Below, piece by piece: positions 23,169-35,100 of a stretch of 64,000 bases of DNA. The notes below the pieces were generated by a model that did not search any database, was not told the origin of the DNA, and saw only the letters and a program-made list of their open reading frames with translations. This DNA comes from Aptenodytes patagonicus (Eukaryota > Chordata > Aves > Sphenisciformes > Spheniscidae), in NCBI RefSeq assembly GCF_965638725.1, contig NC_134951.1, forward strand, positions 1,984,001 through 2,048,000. The letters are read 5' to 3'. Within the stretch, counting starts at the first letter, position 1, and every line of letters starts with the position of its first letter. The translations under genes and the position numbers were made by a program.

Positions 23169-26100
23169 ATGCCCAGGAACAGGGCTTTTTCAGAGCCCGA
23201 GTGCTCGGCCGAGTACTCCGCCGACTACTCGGTGAGCCTGCCGTCGGACCCCGAGCATGGCGTGGGTCGGACCCACGAGGTGACGGTACGCAGCTCAGGA
23301 CCCTGCCTCTGCCTACCCCGCTTCATGCGCCTCACCTTTGCTCCCGAGTCCCTGGAGAACCTCTACCAGACCTATTTCCGCCGCCAACGCCACGAGACCC
23401 TCCTGGTGCTGGTGGTCTTCGCCGCCCTCTTCGACTGCTACGTCCTCGTCATGTGCACCGTGGTCTACACCGCCGACAAGCTGGCCCCGGTGCTGGCGGC
23501 GGCGACTGGGCTCGTCGCCCACATGCTGCTCTTCGTCCTCTGCAAGTACAGGCTGCTCCCCGAGCGGGTGGCCCGCAGGTTCCTGCCCTACGTCCTCTGG
23601 GTCCTCATCTTGGCCCAGATCTTCTGCTACCTGGGTCTCAACTTCTCCCGCTCACCCGAGGCCAGCGACACGGTGGGCTGGCAGGCTTTCTTCGTCTTCT
23701 CCTTCTTCATCACCCTGCCGCTGCGCTTGGCGCCCATCGTGTTCATCACCGCCGTCTCCTGCAGCATTCACACGCTGGTGCTCGGTGTCACCGTCGCCCA
23801 GCAGCGGCAGGACGCCCTGGACGAGGGCGCGCTGCTGAGACAGGTACGGGACCGGCGGGGGGCATGTGGGGTCCCCTGGGGTGGTGGGGGGCTGATGGGC
23901 AAATCATCCCCATCTGGTGATTCCATGAGTTACCGTGGGGTCCCTCCCCGTCCCTATGCCCTGACCCTAAAGCCGTGCTTGATCCGGACCCTGCGAGCTG
24001 ATCGTGGTGTTTGCTGGGAGCAGGGGGCTCCCCAAAACATATCCAGGGATCAACCCGCATGGGGAGTGGGGTGCTGGGGAGTGCAGGAGCACCCGCCCGT
24101 GCTGTGGCACGTGGCCTCAGACCCGGCCCTGCAAGCACGCGTCCGTCCCCAGGAGCCACCCGAGGTGCGTGGACACATGGGCTGTGGTTGGGCTGCTGGG
24201 GAAACTGAGGCACGGTGGACTGCAGGCTCCCCCATCCACCCTGCCCAGCGGCCTTGCTTGTGCCCGTTTCCCTTTGAATTGCAAAAATGGCTAAAAATGG
24301 CCAAAAATGGCCATTTTTAGCTGAAACATGGCAGGAACCCAGCTTCTGGGCTCACAAACAGCCACCGGAGCTTTCCCAGGAGGACAGAGCTGGGCGGCCG
24401 CTTGGCCCCAGCTTGGTCCCTGGGCGCTGCCCGTCACCCAGCCCCGTGCCTGGGGCAAAGCCCGGGGGTGCTTTGGGGTGATTTTTCTGCACCGGCAAAG
24501 CCGGGGAAACGGCGTCCCCGAGCCCGAACGTGGCCCCAAGGACGGGCCACCCATTCACGCACGCAGCACAGGAGGGGCCATGGGGGTCAGGCGGGGGGAG
24601 AGCGGTCCCTGGCCCATCGGCTTCTTAACATTTCCTGGGAAATACCCGCCTGGAGCAGCTAGAGACTGTTTTTATTCCCTAAATCAGTAGGTTTCACGGC
24701 TTGGCCGAGTCCCTTTCCTCCCACCAATGTCCCCGCTGGCTGGCCACGCACCCGTCGATCTGGGAAGCCTTTCCATGGCCGGGGGTGGAGGGTGGGGCGG
24801 AAAGCCAGAGCTGAAAACTTGCGTGCCAGTGGCTGCTGACGGCAGCGGGGAAAATCCTGCTGGAAGCATCCGCTCTGCCCCATTAATGGTGTGCGCTCCG
24901 TGGGAGGATGCTACGGGAATTTGGGATGCTCTGGGTCAGGTCCTGGGAGACCTCCAGCTGCTCCCAGCCTAAATAGGAAGAGAGAGGGGGGGTTATTTAT
25001 TTGCTTTTTGGGAGTCTTGAGCCCATGGTCGCACCAGGAGTTTGGAAAATGGAGCCTGTTCTCCAAAAACCCTGAAGATACGGATTTTTCCCTGCCCCTG
25101 GGGTGTACGGTTTGGGGCTGGTCCCCTGGCGTGGGCTATCTCCTGGCATTACACAGGATTTTGTAAAGAAAAGCACTTTTTGGGCATGGTTTCTGGAGCG
25201 TGCCAGTCTGGGTGCTGGGGCAGCGGCGTGGGTGCCCTCCCAGTGATGCCCGGCCGGCGACACCGCGCCGGCGGGAGAAATCCCGGGGCGGCAGCGGCTT
25301 TTCCAGGTTTCGCTCCCTATCTGGGATGCAAACGCCGCACGTGGCCGATCCGAAGCCAAGGAAACCTCTCGCTGCCACCAGCCCCGAGATGCGGGAGGCG
25401 AGGGGGCATGCGGGCACCCCCTGGCCGGCAGCGGGCATGCGCCGCCGCCGCGTTAATCATTGCCGTGGCACAGAGAGTCCAGGGCCGGTAAAACCTTGGC
25501 AACGCGGCTTGCCTCAGCCTCTGCCTGCTGCAAAAGGAGGAACATTATGTCCAGAAATAAACATCATACGCTTTATTATTATAGCCAGCGGTGTGGCTCC
25601 CGGAGGGCACTGCTATTAATAGGATGAACCAGAGGATGTCGCTTGAGCGGGGCCGGCGCAGCCCGGGGGGGGGTTCGCGAGAGATGCCGGCAGCTTCTGC
25701 CCCGCTGCCGGCTGTTGAGGAGGAGCCCGAGGGCTGAATTGTGGCAGGGGGTCGGGGTTCGGCGACGTTTGAAGCCGTTATCTGCTGCGGTCGTGCTCAA
25801 ACCAGCTGCGAAGGATCCTCGGGCTCGGCCGATGACCTTGTGCCTGGTTCGGATGGCCCCGGCGCATCCCACCGGGACCCTTCCTGCGGGACACGGATGG
25901 GGCTGGATGGGGAAGGAGGGATAAGGCTCGTTCCACCGGCCGTGCGTGCTCCTTCTGCACGTGTCTTGCTCTTGCTGCCCCCAAGTTACTGAGTGCAAAT
26001 AATAACCGGTGACTGTGCCGGGAGTGGGCTCTCCTCCGTGTCGGGGCTTTCCCCGCCGTGTTTGGGGTGCCAGGAGGTGTTTTGCAGCTCGGGCTGCGCT

Positions 26101-29100
26101 GGGGGAGGTTTTTGGGGTCCGAGCATCCATTGCACGGCTGCAGGATGGAGCCAGAAGATGCTCGGCGTGGGACGCGGCTGTGCCATGCGGTGCCGGGCGA
26201 GCGGGTCCCCGGGGTTTCCGGTGGCGCCGGTGTGCCGAGCTGTGCCGAGCTGCCCCATGCCCATCCAGCCTCGGCAGAGTGGCCCGTCGTCATGACAACC
26301 TGAGAGGCTGGTTAAAAATAACAAGTGGCTGCTAGTTTGGGGGTTTCTTCTCTGTGCCCACCTCCAGACGGCTCCTCGCTCGCCGTCTGCTGCACCGCAG
26401 GTGCGGGGGCTCCCCGGGGATCCCCCAGCTGTGGCGGCTGGGCCTGGGGCAGGAGCCGGCCCTGGGGCATCAACTGGGGGTCTCAGGCACTCTCCCCTGC
26501 TCCTCATGCTTTCTCCCCCCCCAAAAAAAGTTTCCTTGCTGCAAATTGTTTTGTCAACCACGGTGCCATGCCAGCACCCAAACCCCCAGCACCAGGGCCC
26601 TGTATTTATTGCTGCACGTGGCCTGTTTCATTCGTGCCTCAGTTTCCCCCCTGCGTGGAAGGGGTTGGCAGCTCCTCCCTGTCGCCATGCGATGAGACCG
26701 GGCTGCTCGGGCCTCGATGCTGTTGAGTGATGAAACCCTTGAGGACGGGGACATCCAGGGATGGCTTTGGGGCCAGGGCTTTCCTCCGACCAAGCTGGGC
26801 TATGGGATACGGGGACGAGGGGCGGGATAAGGTCGGTACCGGGGAGTTGGGGATCAGGAGAAGGATGCTGAGCACGCCAGCACATCCCTGATGGAGACAA
26901 GCCCGGGGACGGCTCCGTGCTCTTCCCACTGCCTCCTCCACACCGGCTGTGATACAGCCCATGGCCCGCGGGGTGGGAGGACATCTCCATGTCCCCATCG
27001 CCCTTTCAGCATAGCTGGAGCCTGTTATCACATCCTCCCCATCGCTCTTCCCCTTTCTAGACTAAACAAACTGAATTCTTTCAACTTTCCCTCATCAGTC
27101 ACATTTTCCACGAAGAGCTCTTTGCTCCCATCTGCAAACCTGCTCCGTCCCCTCCCGGGCTGCAGGGACGGGATCCAGCCCGTGGGGTGGGTCCAGCCTG
27201 TGGGATGGGACAGGGTCCTGCCCACGGGGACAGGGTCCAGCCCAGGGATGGGACGGGTCCAGCCCAGGGATGGGACAGGTCCAGCCTTTGGGATGAGGCA
27301 GTGAGCCTCTGTGCCATGCTCCCCTGAAAGCCCAAAGAAAACGGGGTGGGTTGTCACAGCCAGCAACACCCAGGGGCATCTCCAGCGCTGCAGGCTCACA
27401 CCTGTACTTTTGGCCGTGGAGAGGGATGTAGAGGGGCAGGAACATGAGTAAACGCGTGATTTTTAGGGTTTGACGGTGTTTTTATGAACTTTTTCTGCAC
27501 AAAGGGGTGTAATTCCCGTGGCAGGGGTGGGGGGAGCGGATGGCACGTGAGTCGCTGAGAGCCACTCGCCTTCAGCAGCGCCTTCCCCCGGGGCTGCACC
27601 CAGCCCCTGCCGGCCTGCTGCCTTTTTCCAAAACATCTCTGCAAGTTTTAATGAAGCGGAGTCAGCCCACGGGGAGCACGAGGTCTCCTGGGCTGCTCGG
27701 GGCGTGAGCCCTGGCTGGACCCCTCCTGCAGAGCCACTGTGACGGTCCCCCCAGTCCCCAGTGAGTCTCCCCCCCAGCAGCTAACAGTGGCCATGGCTTG
27801 GTGATTTATCCCCAGGGTGTATTTTATGATGTCCTCCAGCATTTGAGTATTTTTTTCCACTCTCATCTATCAGGCTCTGCCGCCCAAAGAGGGACTTGCG
27901 GTGACAGCGGTGCCGTCCCCGGGGTGCGCACGGGCTTCCCCGCGGCTCCGCTCACCCCCATCTCCTTTTCTCTGTCCCCAAAGATCCTGTCCAACGTTGC
28001 CATCTACCTTTGCGCCATCACGGTGGGCACCATGTCCTACTACATGGCCGACCGCAAGCACCGCAAAGCTTTCCTCGAAGCGCGCCAGTCCCTCGAGGTC
28101 AAGCTCAACCTGGAGGAGCAGAGCCAGCAGCAGGTAGGAGCCCCGGCTGGGCAAGGGGACAGTGTGGGGACAGCGATGGACACCGATGTGGCTTTGGGTC
28201 GTGGATAAGGCACCCGCAGCCTGCACCCTGCACGGTGCGGAGGGACCGTGGCGGGTGGTGATGGGGACAGGAGGACCCAAGGCGGGAAATGCATTTGTAG
28301 TTTTGCACCCTGTGCCCAATTTGGGGACTCTCCGTGTGACCGTCCTCTTCCAGGGCCTCCCAGCTCCTGCCGTGGCCACCACCAAGCTGTCCCCATCCCT
28401 GAGCACAGCCACGCAGCAGGTCCCCAGGCGCAGCCACGTGGCAGATCCCCATCCCCATGCACGGCCGCGTGGCGGGTCCCAAGGTATGGCCTTGCAGCGT
28501 GTCCCTGTCGCTGGGCACAGTCACACGGCAGGTCCCTGTCGCTGGGCACAGCCATGAAACATGTCCCTGTCCCCCGGCACAACGATGTGGCAGGTCCCCA
28601 TCCCTGAGCGTGGCCACGCAGCAGGTCCCCATCCTCAGGCGTGGCCACACAGCCGTTCCCCGTCCCCGTGCACGGCCACGTGGCACGTCCCCAGCCCTGT
28701 GCACGCGCATGTGGCCGGTCCCCAGACACAGCCATGCGGCGTGTCCCTGGGCACAGCCGCACAGCAGGTCGCTGTCCCCAGGCATGGCCACGTGGCAGGT
28801 CCCTGTCCCCGTGCACGACCCCGTGGCTGGTGCCTGTCCCTGTGCACAGCCGTGTGGCAGATTCTCAGCTGTGGCCACGCAGCATTTCCCTCTCCCCAGG
28901 CAGGGCCACGCAGCAGGTCCCCATCCCCAGGCAGGGCCACGTGGCAGGTCCCTGTCATTGGGCACAGCCATGCAGCATGTCCCTGTCCCTGGGCAGGGCC
29001 ACATGGCAGGTCCCCATCCCTGAGCGTGGCCACGCAGCAGGTCCCCATCCCCAGGCACGGCCACGCAGCAGGTCCCCATCAGGCCCCTGGCCATCTCATG

Positions 29101-32100
29101 GGCTGGTCCTGCAGCAGACCGTGACGGGGAAGGGAGAGCTGGCAGCAAGCAAGCACAGCCAGCCGCTCTCCACTCATCCCACGAGCGATGCCTGCCGCGG
29201 TGGGGTCCCACGCACGTGGCTGTGCCGGCACCGCACCGTGGCTGCCCGGCAAGAGGAGCGGTCGGAGGGGAACAGGCGGCGTGGTGCCAGCCGGCTGTTT
29301 CAAAGCCCCGTTGCCTCCAGCCGCTGTCCGGTGATGAGCTGGGCTAATTTTAGCTCCTTATCTGGGGCCTCTCTCCCCATCTCCCATCTCTTATCTGGCT
29401 GATCCGCTGCCGGCAATTTGCTCCCAATGGCAACGAGAGACACGTGGCGGGGCCGGGCCAGCGCCACCGGCGTCCTCTTTGCTGCGAAATGTGGGTGGAT
29501 GCTCTGATGTCTAATAAGGGGTTAGGGCCAAGGAGGGGTTTGGGCGATGGGGGCAAATCCTGGGGATGGGGGAATGCTCCGAGTGTGGGCGCCTTTGAGG
29601 CCCCAGCTCGTGAGTTCGGAGGGGTATAGGAAGGGACATGGGGATTATTATCTCATGAGCTCTGTTTCCTTAGGGAATTGAGCTAAAAATAGCCTGTGAT
29701 CTTGCAGGAAAGGCTGCTGGCGTCAGGCCGAGTGGCTGGGGGCGGGGGGGGGCCATGGGGCAGGGAGCGATGCTGGCGGCCGAATCCATCCCTCCTCCCT
29801 CCAGGCCGTCAGTGGTGGCTGAACTGGCAGCCCCGCAGGCAGAGCTAAGGTTAACGGGAGCCAAGAGGAGCCGGGGAGCTCCTGCATGCCTCCCCACCGG
29901 CAGCCCCCGGGGATGGGGACGGGGACGGGGACACGGTGCCGTTCCTCCAGCAACAGCCCCGCCACGGCTGCGCACAGAACCAGCCCCCCCCGTCCCGGGG
30001 GAAAACTCGCTTCATTAACCAAGTTACTTACATTTAGTGCAAATCCCCACGCGCAGCCGGGCAGATCTATCCCTCCTCTGGCTCCGGGGCTGCAGGGCCA
30101 GCGGGGACAGCAATGGGTACGCTGTCCCCCCGTGGGCTTGATCCTCCTGGGGGTCCTTGGTTGAGTCCTACGCATGGATGTGGGGTACCCACCATGCTTT
30201 TAAATTGATAAATCCTCCCCGGCGTGCTTTAACCCAGGTCCATACACCCAGCCCCGACCTCCCCCCCCGGGGCAGGACACCCTGAGGCAGCTCGCAAGGA
30301 CCTTGGGGGACATCGGTGCAGACCCCGAGGTCGCTCCCAGCGCCATGTCCCAGGTTTATCTGAGCTGATAAAACCTTGGCCAACCCAGTTCTCAAGCCCC
30401 CAGCAAGGGGCTGGGCTCCGTATCGCGCCTGCAGAAGGGATCTGGGTTGCACAAGCAAATTTTGCAGCTCATCAGCCAGTGTCCAAATATGGGACTGTCC
30501 CTCCTTCCCACGGCTTTCTGGGGACAGGGACACCGGTGGCTGCAGTGCCCCAAAACTGCCACCCTCCCGTCCTCCCCTGGCTGGGATTTATTCCCACTTG
30601 CAAAAAGCTTGATGAGAACGTGTAAAATAGGGAGGAAAATGGTAAAAGCAGCGGCTGGCATCCCCGGCAGAGCATCACCGAGGGGGACCTGCCACCCCTG
30701 GGTACACCCCCTCCACCCGTGGGTGCAGGTTTGGAGTCGAGGTGATAGCTCCCAGCTCCCCGAGGTGCCTGGGACACCCCGCTCCGAGCTTAGTCTCCCT
30801 GCCTGGAGGAAAAGCTCTTGTTTCACCCGTGGCTTGATCCACCGGCTCCTTCCCCACCTGTGGCTGAGAAGTTGAGCTAAAACCTGGCTGGGCCCTGGGA
30901 TCCTTCAGGGGCGGCCAGCTCCAGCAGTGAGCGCCCCAGAGCTTGGAAATGTCACTTTGCTGCTCTCTGTCCTGGCGGAGAGGGGAGCGCTCAGACCACG
31001 GTGCATGCGCCGTGCATTTGCACCATGTGCTTAGACTGTGCATTTGCACCGTGCGTTTGCACCTTGTATTTGCATTGTGCATTTGCACCACGTGTTTGCA
31101 CGTTGTATTTGCACTGTGCATTTGCACCATGCGTTTGCACCTTGTATTTGCATTGGGCGTTTGCACCACGTGTTTGCACGTTGTATTTGCACTGTGCATT
31201 TGCACCGTGCGTTTGCACCTTGTATTTGCACTGTGCATTTGCACCGTGCATTTGCACCGTGCGTTTGCACCTTGTATTTGCATTGGGCGTTTGCACCACG
31301 TGTTTGCACGTTGTATTTGCACTGTGCGTTTGCACCATGCGTTTGCACCATGCGTTTGCACCTTGTATTTGCATTGGGCGTTTGCACCACATGTTTGCAC
31401 GTTGTATTTGCACTGTGCATTTGCACTGTGCATTTGCACCGTGCGTTTGCACCTTGTATTTGCATTATGCATTTGCACCACGTTTGCACGTTATATTTGC
31501 ACTGTGCATTTGCACCATGTGTTTGCACTGTGCATTTAGACAGTGCATCTGCACTGCACGTTTGCACCATGTATTTGCACCATGCGTTGCTGCGCGTGGC
31601 ACGGGCTTGGCTTCGCGTCGTGGCGAACTCCTTTCCCCGGCCTGTCCCCCAGGAGCGGCTGATGCTCTCCATCCTGCCCAAGCACGTGGCCGATGAGATG
31701 CTGAAGGACATGAAGAAGGACCCGAGCCAGAAGGAAATGCAGCAGTTCAACACCATGTACATGTACCGCCACGAGAACGTCAGGTAGGACCGTCCCTTCA
31801 CCGTACAGGGGGAAAAAACCTCCAATTTTTTTTGCAGAAATGTGTATTTTGCAGTCCTGGCTAGAAAAGAGGGAGAGATGGGGGTGGTTTGCAGCTAAAG
31901 CGAAGGGTGACAGGGCACGGCCACCAGCCAGACCACGGCTTGGGGCCCCTTTTTGCTCCAGCCATGGTTCACAGAGCATCGTTTTCAGCCGTGTCCCCAA
32001 ACAGCCTTTCCTCCGGCGCGGGTGCCCCGCTGAAAAAGGAGAACGGGGAAGGGGGGACCCTGGGGGGCGGGGGGGAGCCGCCGGGACTGAGCCGCTCGCC

Positions 32101-35100
32101 GTTGTTCCCCGCAGCATCCTCTTCGCAGACATCGTGGGCTTCACCCAGCTCTCCTCGTCCTGCAGCGCCCAGGAGCTGGTGAAGCTCCTCAACGAGCTCT
32201 TCGCCCGCTTCGACAAGCTGGCAGCTGTGAGTGCCCCCCCCCACCCCCCCCCCAGCTCCCCGGCCCCCACCTGGCATGTAATGAGCGGGGCAGGGTCTCA
32301 GCCACCACCCACCCCCCCCCGCCCTGGCCCCAGCCGAAAGCTGCATCCCGGGATGGGGGTGAGGAGGTTAAAGCGTTATTGCTCCGGGCTGCTGGAGACG
32401 CCCTGCCCTGCGTTGCAAAAATAGAACTGGGAAAGGGGGTGGGGTGGGGTGGGAGCGGGGGGCCGGGGGGGGCCCGTCCCCCAGCCAGAGTGGAGCCGGG
32501 CTCCCGGCTGAGCCCTCCGGGGAGGCAGGGTGGGAATGGAAAATCCGATTATTTGTGTCCTTGCTGGGCGCGGGAGACATCTGTGTGGGTCAAGGTCAGC
32601 CTGGGAGAGGGATGGGGGTGGCGAGGGGGCTGGGGGGGGGTGTGTGTCTCCCAGCTGATGGGTGGGGGGCTGATACCGTGCCCCCCCCTCTCCCCAGAAA
32701 TACCACCAGCTGCGCATCAAGATCCTGGGCGACTGCTACTACTGCATCTGCGGGCTGCCGGAGTACCGGGAGGACCACGCCGTCTGCTCCATCATGATGG
32801 GGCTGGCCATGGTGGAGGCCATTTCGTAAGGGCTTTCTCCTCGGGGAGGGGGGGCATTCACCCCCAGGGAAGGGTCCTGGCGGGCTGGGGTCCAGCCTGG
32901 GGGCTTTGGGGGGTCCAGCTTTTGCAAAATGCATTAAAATATGGAGGGGTGATAATTAATGATGGGGGGGGTCGGGATGGGGATGGGCTGTGGGGTGGAG
33001 CGGGGATGGGTTGGGAGGGGGTCACCCCCATATCATCCTTGTCTTCCCCCCCCCCATATCATCCTTGTCTTCCCCCCACCCCTCAGCTATGTGCGGGAGA
33101 AGACCAAGACGGCGGTGGACATGCGGGTGGGGGTGCACAGCGGGACGGTGCTGGGGGGCGTGCTGGGCCAGAAGCGCTGGCAGTACGACGTGTGGTCCAC
33201 CGACGTCACCGTGGCCAACAAGATGGAGGCGGGCGGCATCCCCGGGTGAGCATCTCCAGGGGGGGAGGTGGGGGACGGGGACGGGGCGCCCTGCACCCAA
33301 GGGTGACGCTGGCGCCCGGTGCTGGCAGGCGGGTGCACATCTCGCAGAGCACCATGGATTGCCTGAAGGGCGAGTTCGAGGTGGAGCCGGGTGAAGGTGG
33401 CTCACGCTGCGAGTACCTGAAGGAGAAGGGCATCGTCACCTACCTCGTCGTGGTCCCCAAGCAGCCCCTGCGCAACGGCATCAATGGGGTGGTGAGTGGC
33501 GGCAGTGGTGCCACGGTGAGCCGGGGGGGTGGGGGAGCACCCCGCTGCGACCCACCGCCTTCCACCTTGCAGAAGCTGTCGCTGACCTCGTCCCATGGTG
33601 GCTCCCCACCGTTGGTCAACACCAAGGAGCGCAACGGCAGCCTCAGCCTGGCCTGCGCCAGCCCCGAGGAGCCCGAGGAGCCTGACGCCAGGGTGAGGGG
33701 CGCCCTGGAGAGCGGGGAGGAGGATGGAGAGGTACAGCCCATGCAAAGCATCCCCCTTCCAGCAGCTCGCCTGCGTTTGGAGGGCTGCTGATAGCCACAC
33801 CGGGGTGGCCGAACCCCCTGGTGCCAACGTGGTCTTGCTGATGTGTTGGTTGTGCCGGCACAGGCGGTGAACCCCTCCTTCCCCAACCCACGGCGGCGGT
33901 TGCGGCTGCGGGACTTGGCTGAGCGGGTGATCGACGCCTCGCAGAATGAGCAGGAGCTCAACAAGCTGCTCAATGAAGCCTTGCTGGAACGCGAGTCCGT
34001 CCAGGCGTGAGTCACCCCGGCCGGCGGCACGTCCCGGCACGGCTCGGCAGGTCCCCAGTGCCGCCGGGCGGTGACGGGCGGTGTCGCCGGCAGGCTGAAG
34101 GGGAAGAGCACCTTCCGGCTCTCCATGCGCTTCATCGACCCCGAGATGGAGACGCGCTACTCGGTGGAGAAGGAGAAGCAGAGCGGGGCTGCCTTCAGCT
34201 GCTCCTGCGTTGTCCTCTTCTTCACTGCCTTGGTGGAGGTCTTCATCGACCCCTGGTATGGTGGGAAGGTGGTGGGGACGGGCAGCCCCAAGACGCACTC
34301 AGCCCCACCGGGCTTCAAACCCATCCCCTTTTGGCAGGTTGGTGGCCAACTACGTGACCTTCATGGTGGGGGAGATCCTGCTGCTCATCCTCACCCTCTG
34401 CTCGTTGGCTGCCATCTTCCCTCGGGTGAGATGGGACAGGCCCACCACTCATGGTGATAGACGCTGTGATGTCCCACCACCATGTCCTGCCTGGGCAAAC
34501 CCCTCCCCACCTTCTTCACCCCACAGGTCTTCCCCAAAAAGCTCGTGGCCTTCTCCACCTGGATCGACAGGACCCGCTGGGCGCGCAACACCTGGGCCAT
34601 GGCTGCCATCATCATCGTCACCATGGCCGACATTGTGGACATGGTGAGCCACCAGCCCAGACACCAGCAGGGCTGAGCCTACTCAAACCTGCATCCAGGC
34701 AGCCCATAATTTTGCACGGCCCCGTGCATGGCCGATCATTAAAGCAATTAGCAAGGCTGCACCGCAGATGGGCGCATTTTAGGTCAGGTGTCCTCCTTCT
34801 GCTGCGCAAAGCACCCAGTCCTGTTGGGCGCCATGCAGCCCGAGGAGAGGTGCATCCCGTCCCCGTGTCCCCCTCCTCACCCTGCCCTCGTGCCCCCAGC
34901 TCAGCTGCCGGCAGGACCACGGCGGGATGGGCAACGGGACGGCAGGGCCACCGTGGCCGGGCGGCTGCGGGGATCAGCCCAAGTACTACAGCTACATCGC
35001 CCTGCTGGCCTTGGTGGCCACCATCATGCTGGTGCAGGTCAGCCACATGGTCAAGCTGACCCTCATGGTGCTGATCACCGGGGCCACCGGCGCCGTCAAC

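Noticed and set aside
23844-24320. Continuation of the ADCY3 exon 1 frame to 24320
   Set aside because: A good donor (GTACGG) lies at 23844 and the next exon continues the conserved protein; the rest is intron read-through.
28105-29211. 368-codon minus-strand frame in ADCY3 intron 2
   Set aside because: It follows the 33-bp repeat period exactly and has no start context, splice signals or family resemblance.
30675-31825. Cys/His/Leu-rich and Cys-Lys-Ala-Asn-rich frames up to 268 codons before ADCY3 exon 3
   Set aside because: A 13-bp repeat cycles all three frames and has few stops, so the frames are repeat artefacts and not zinc-finger-like or secreted cysteine-rich proteins.
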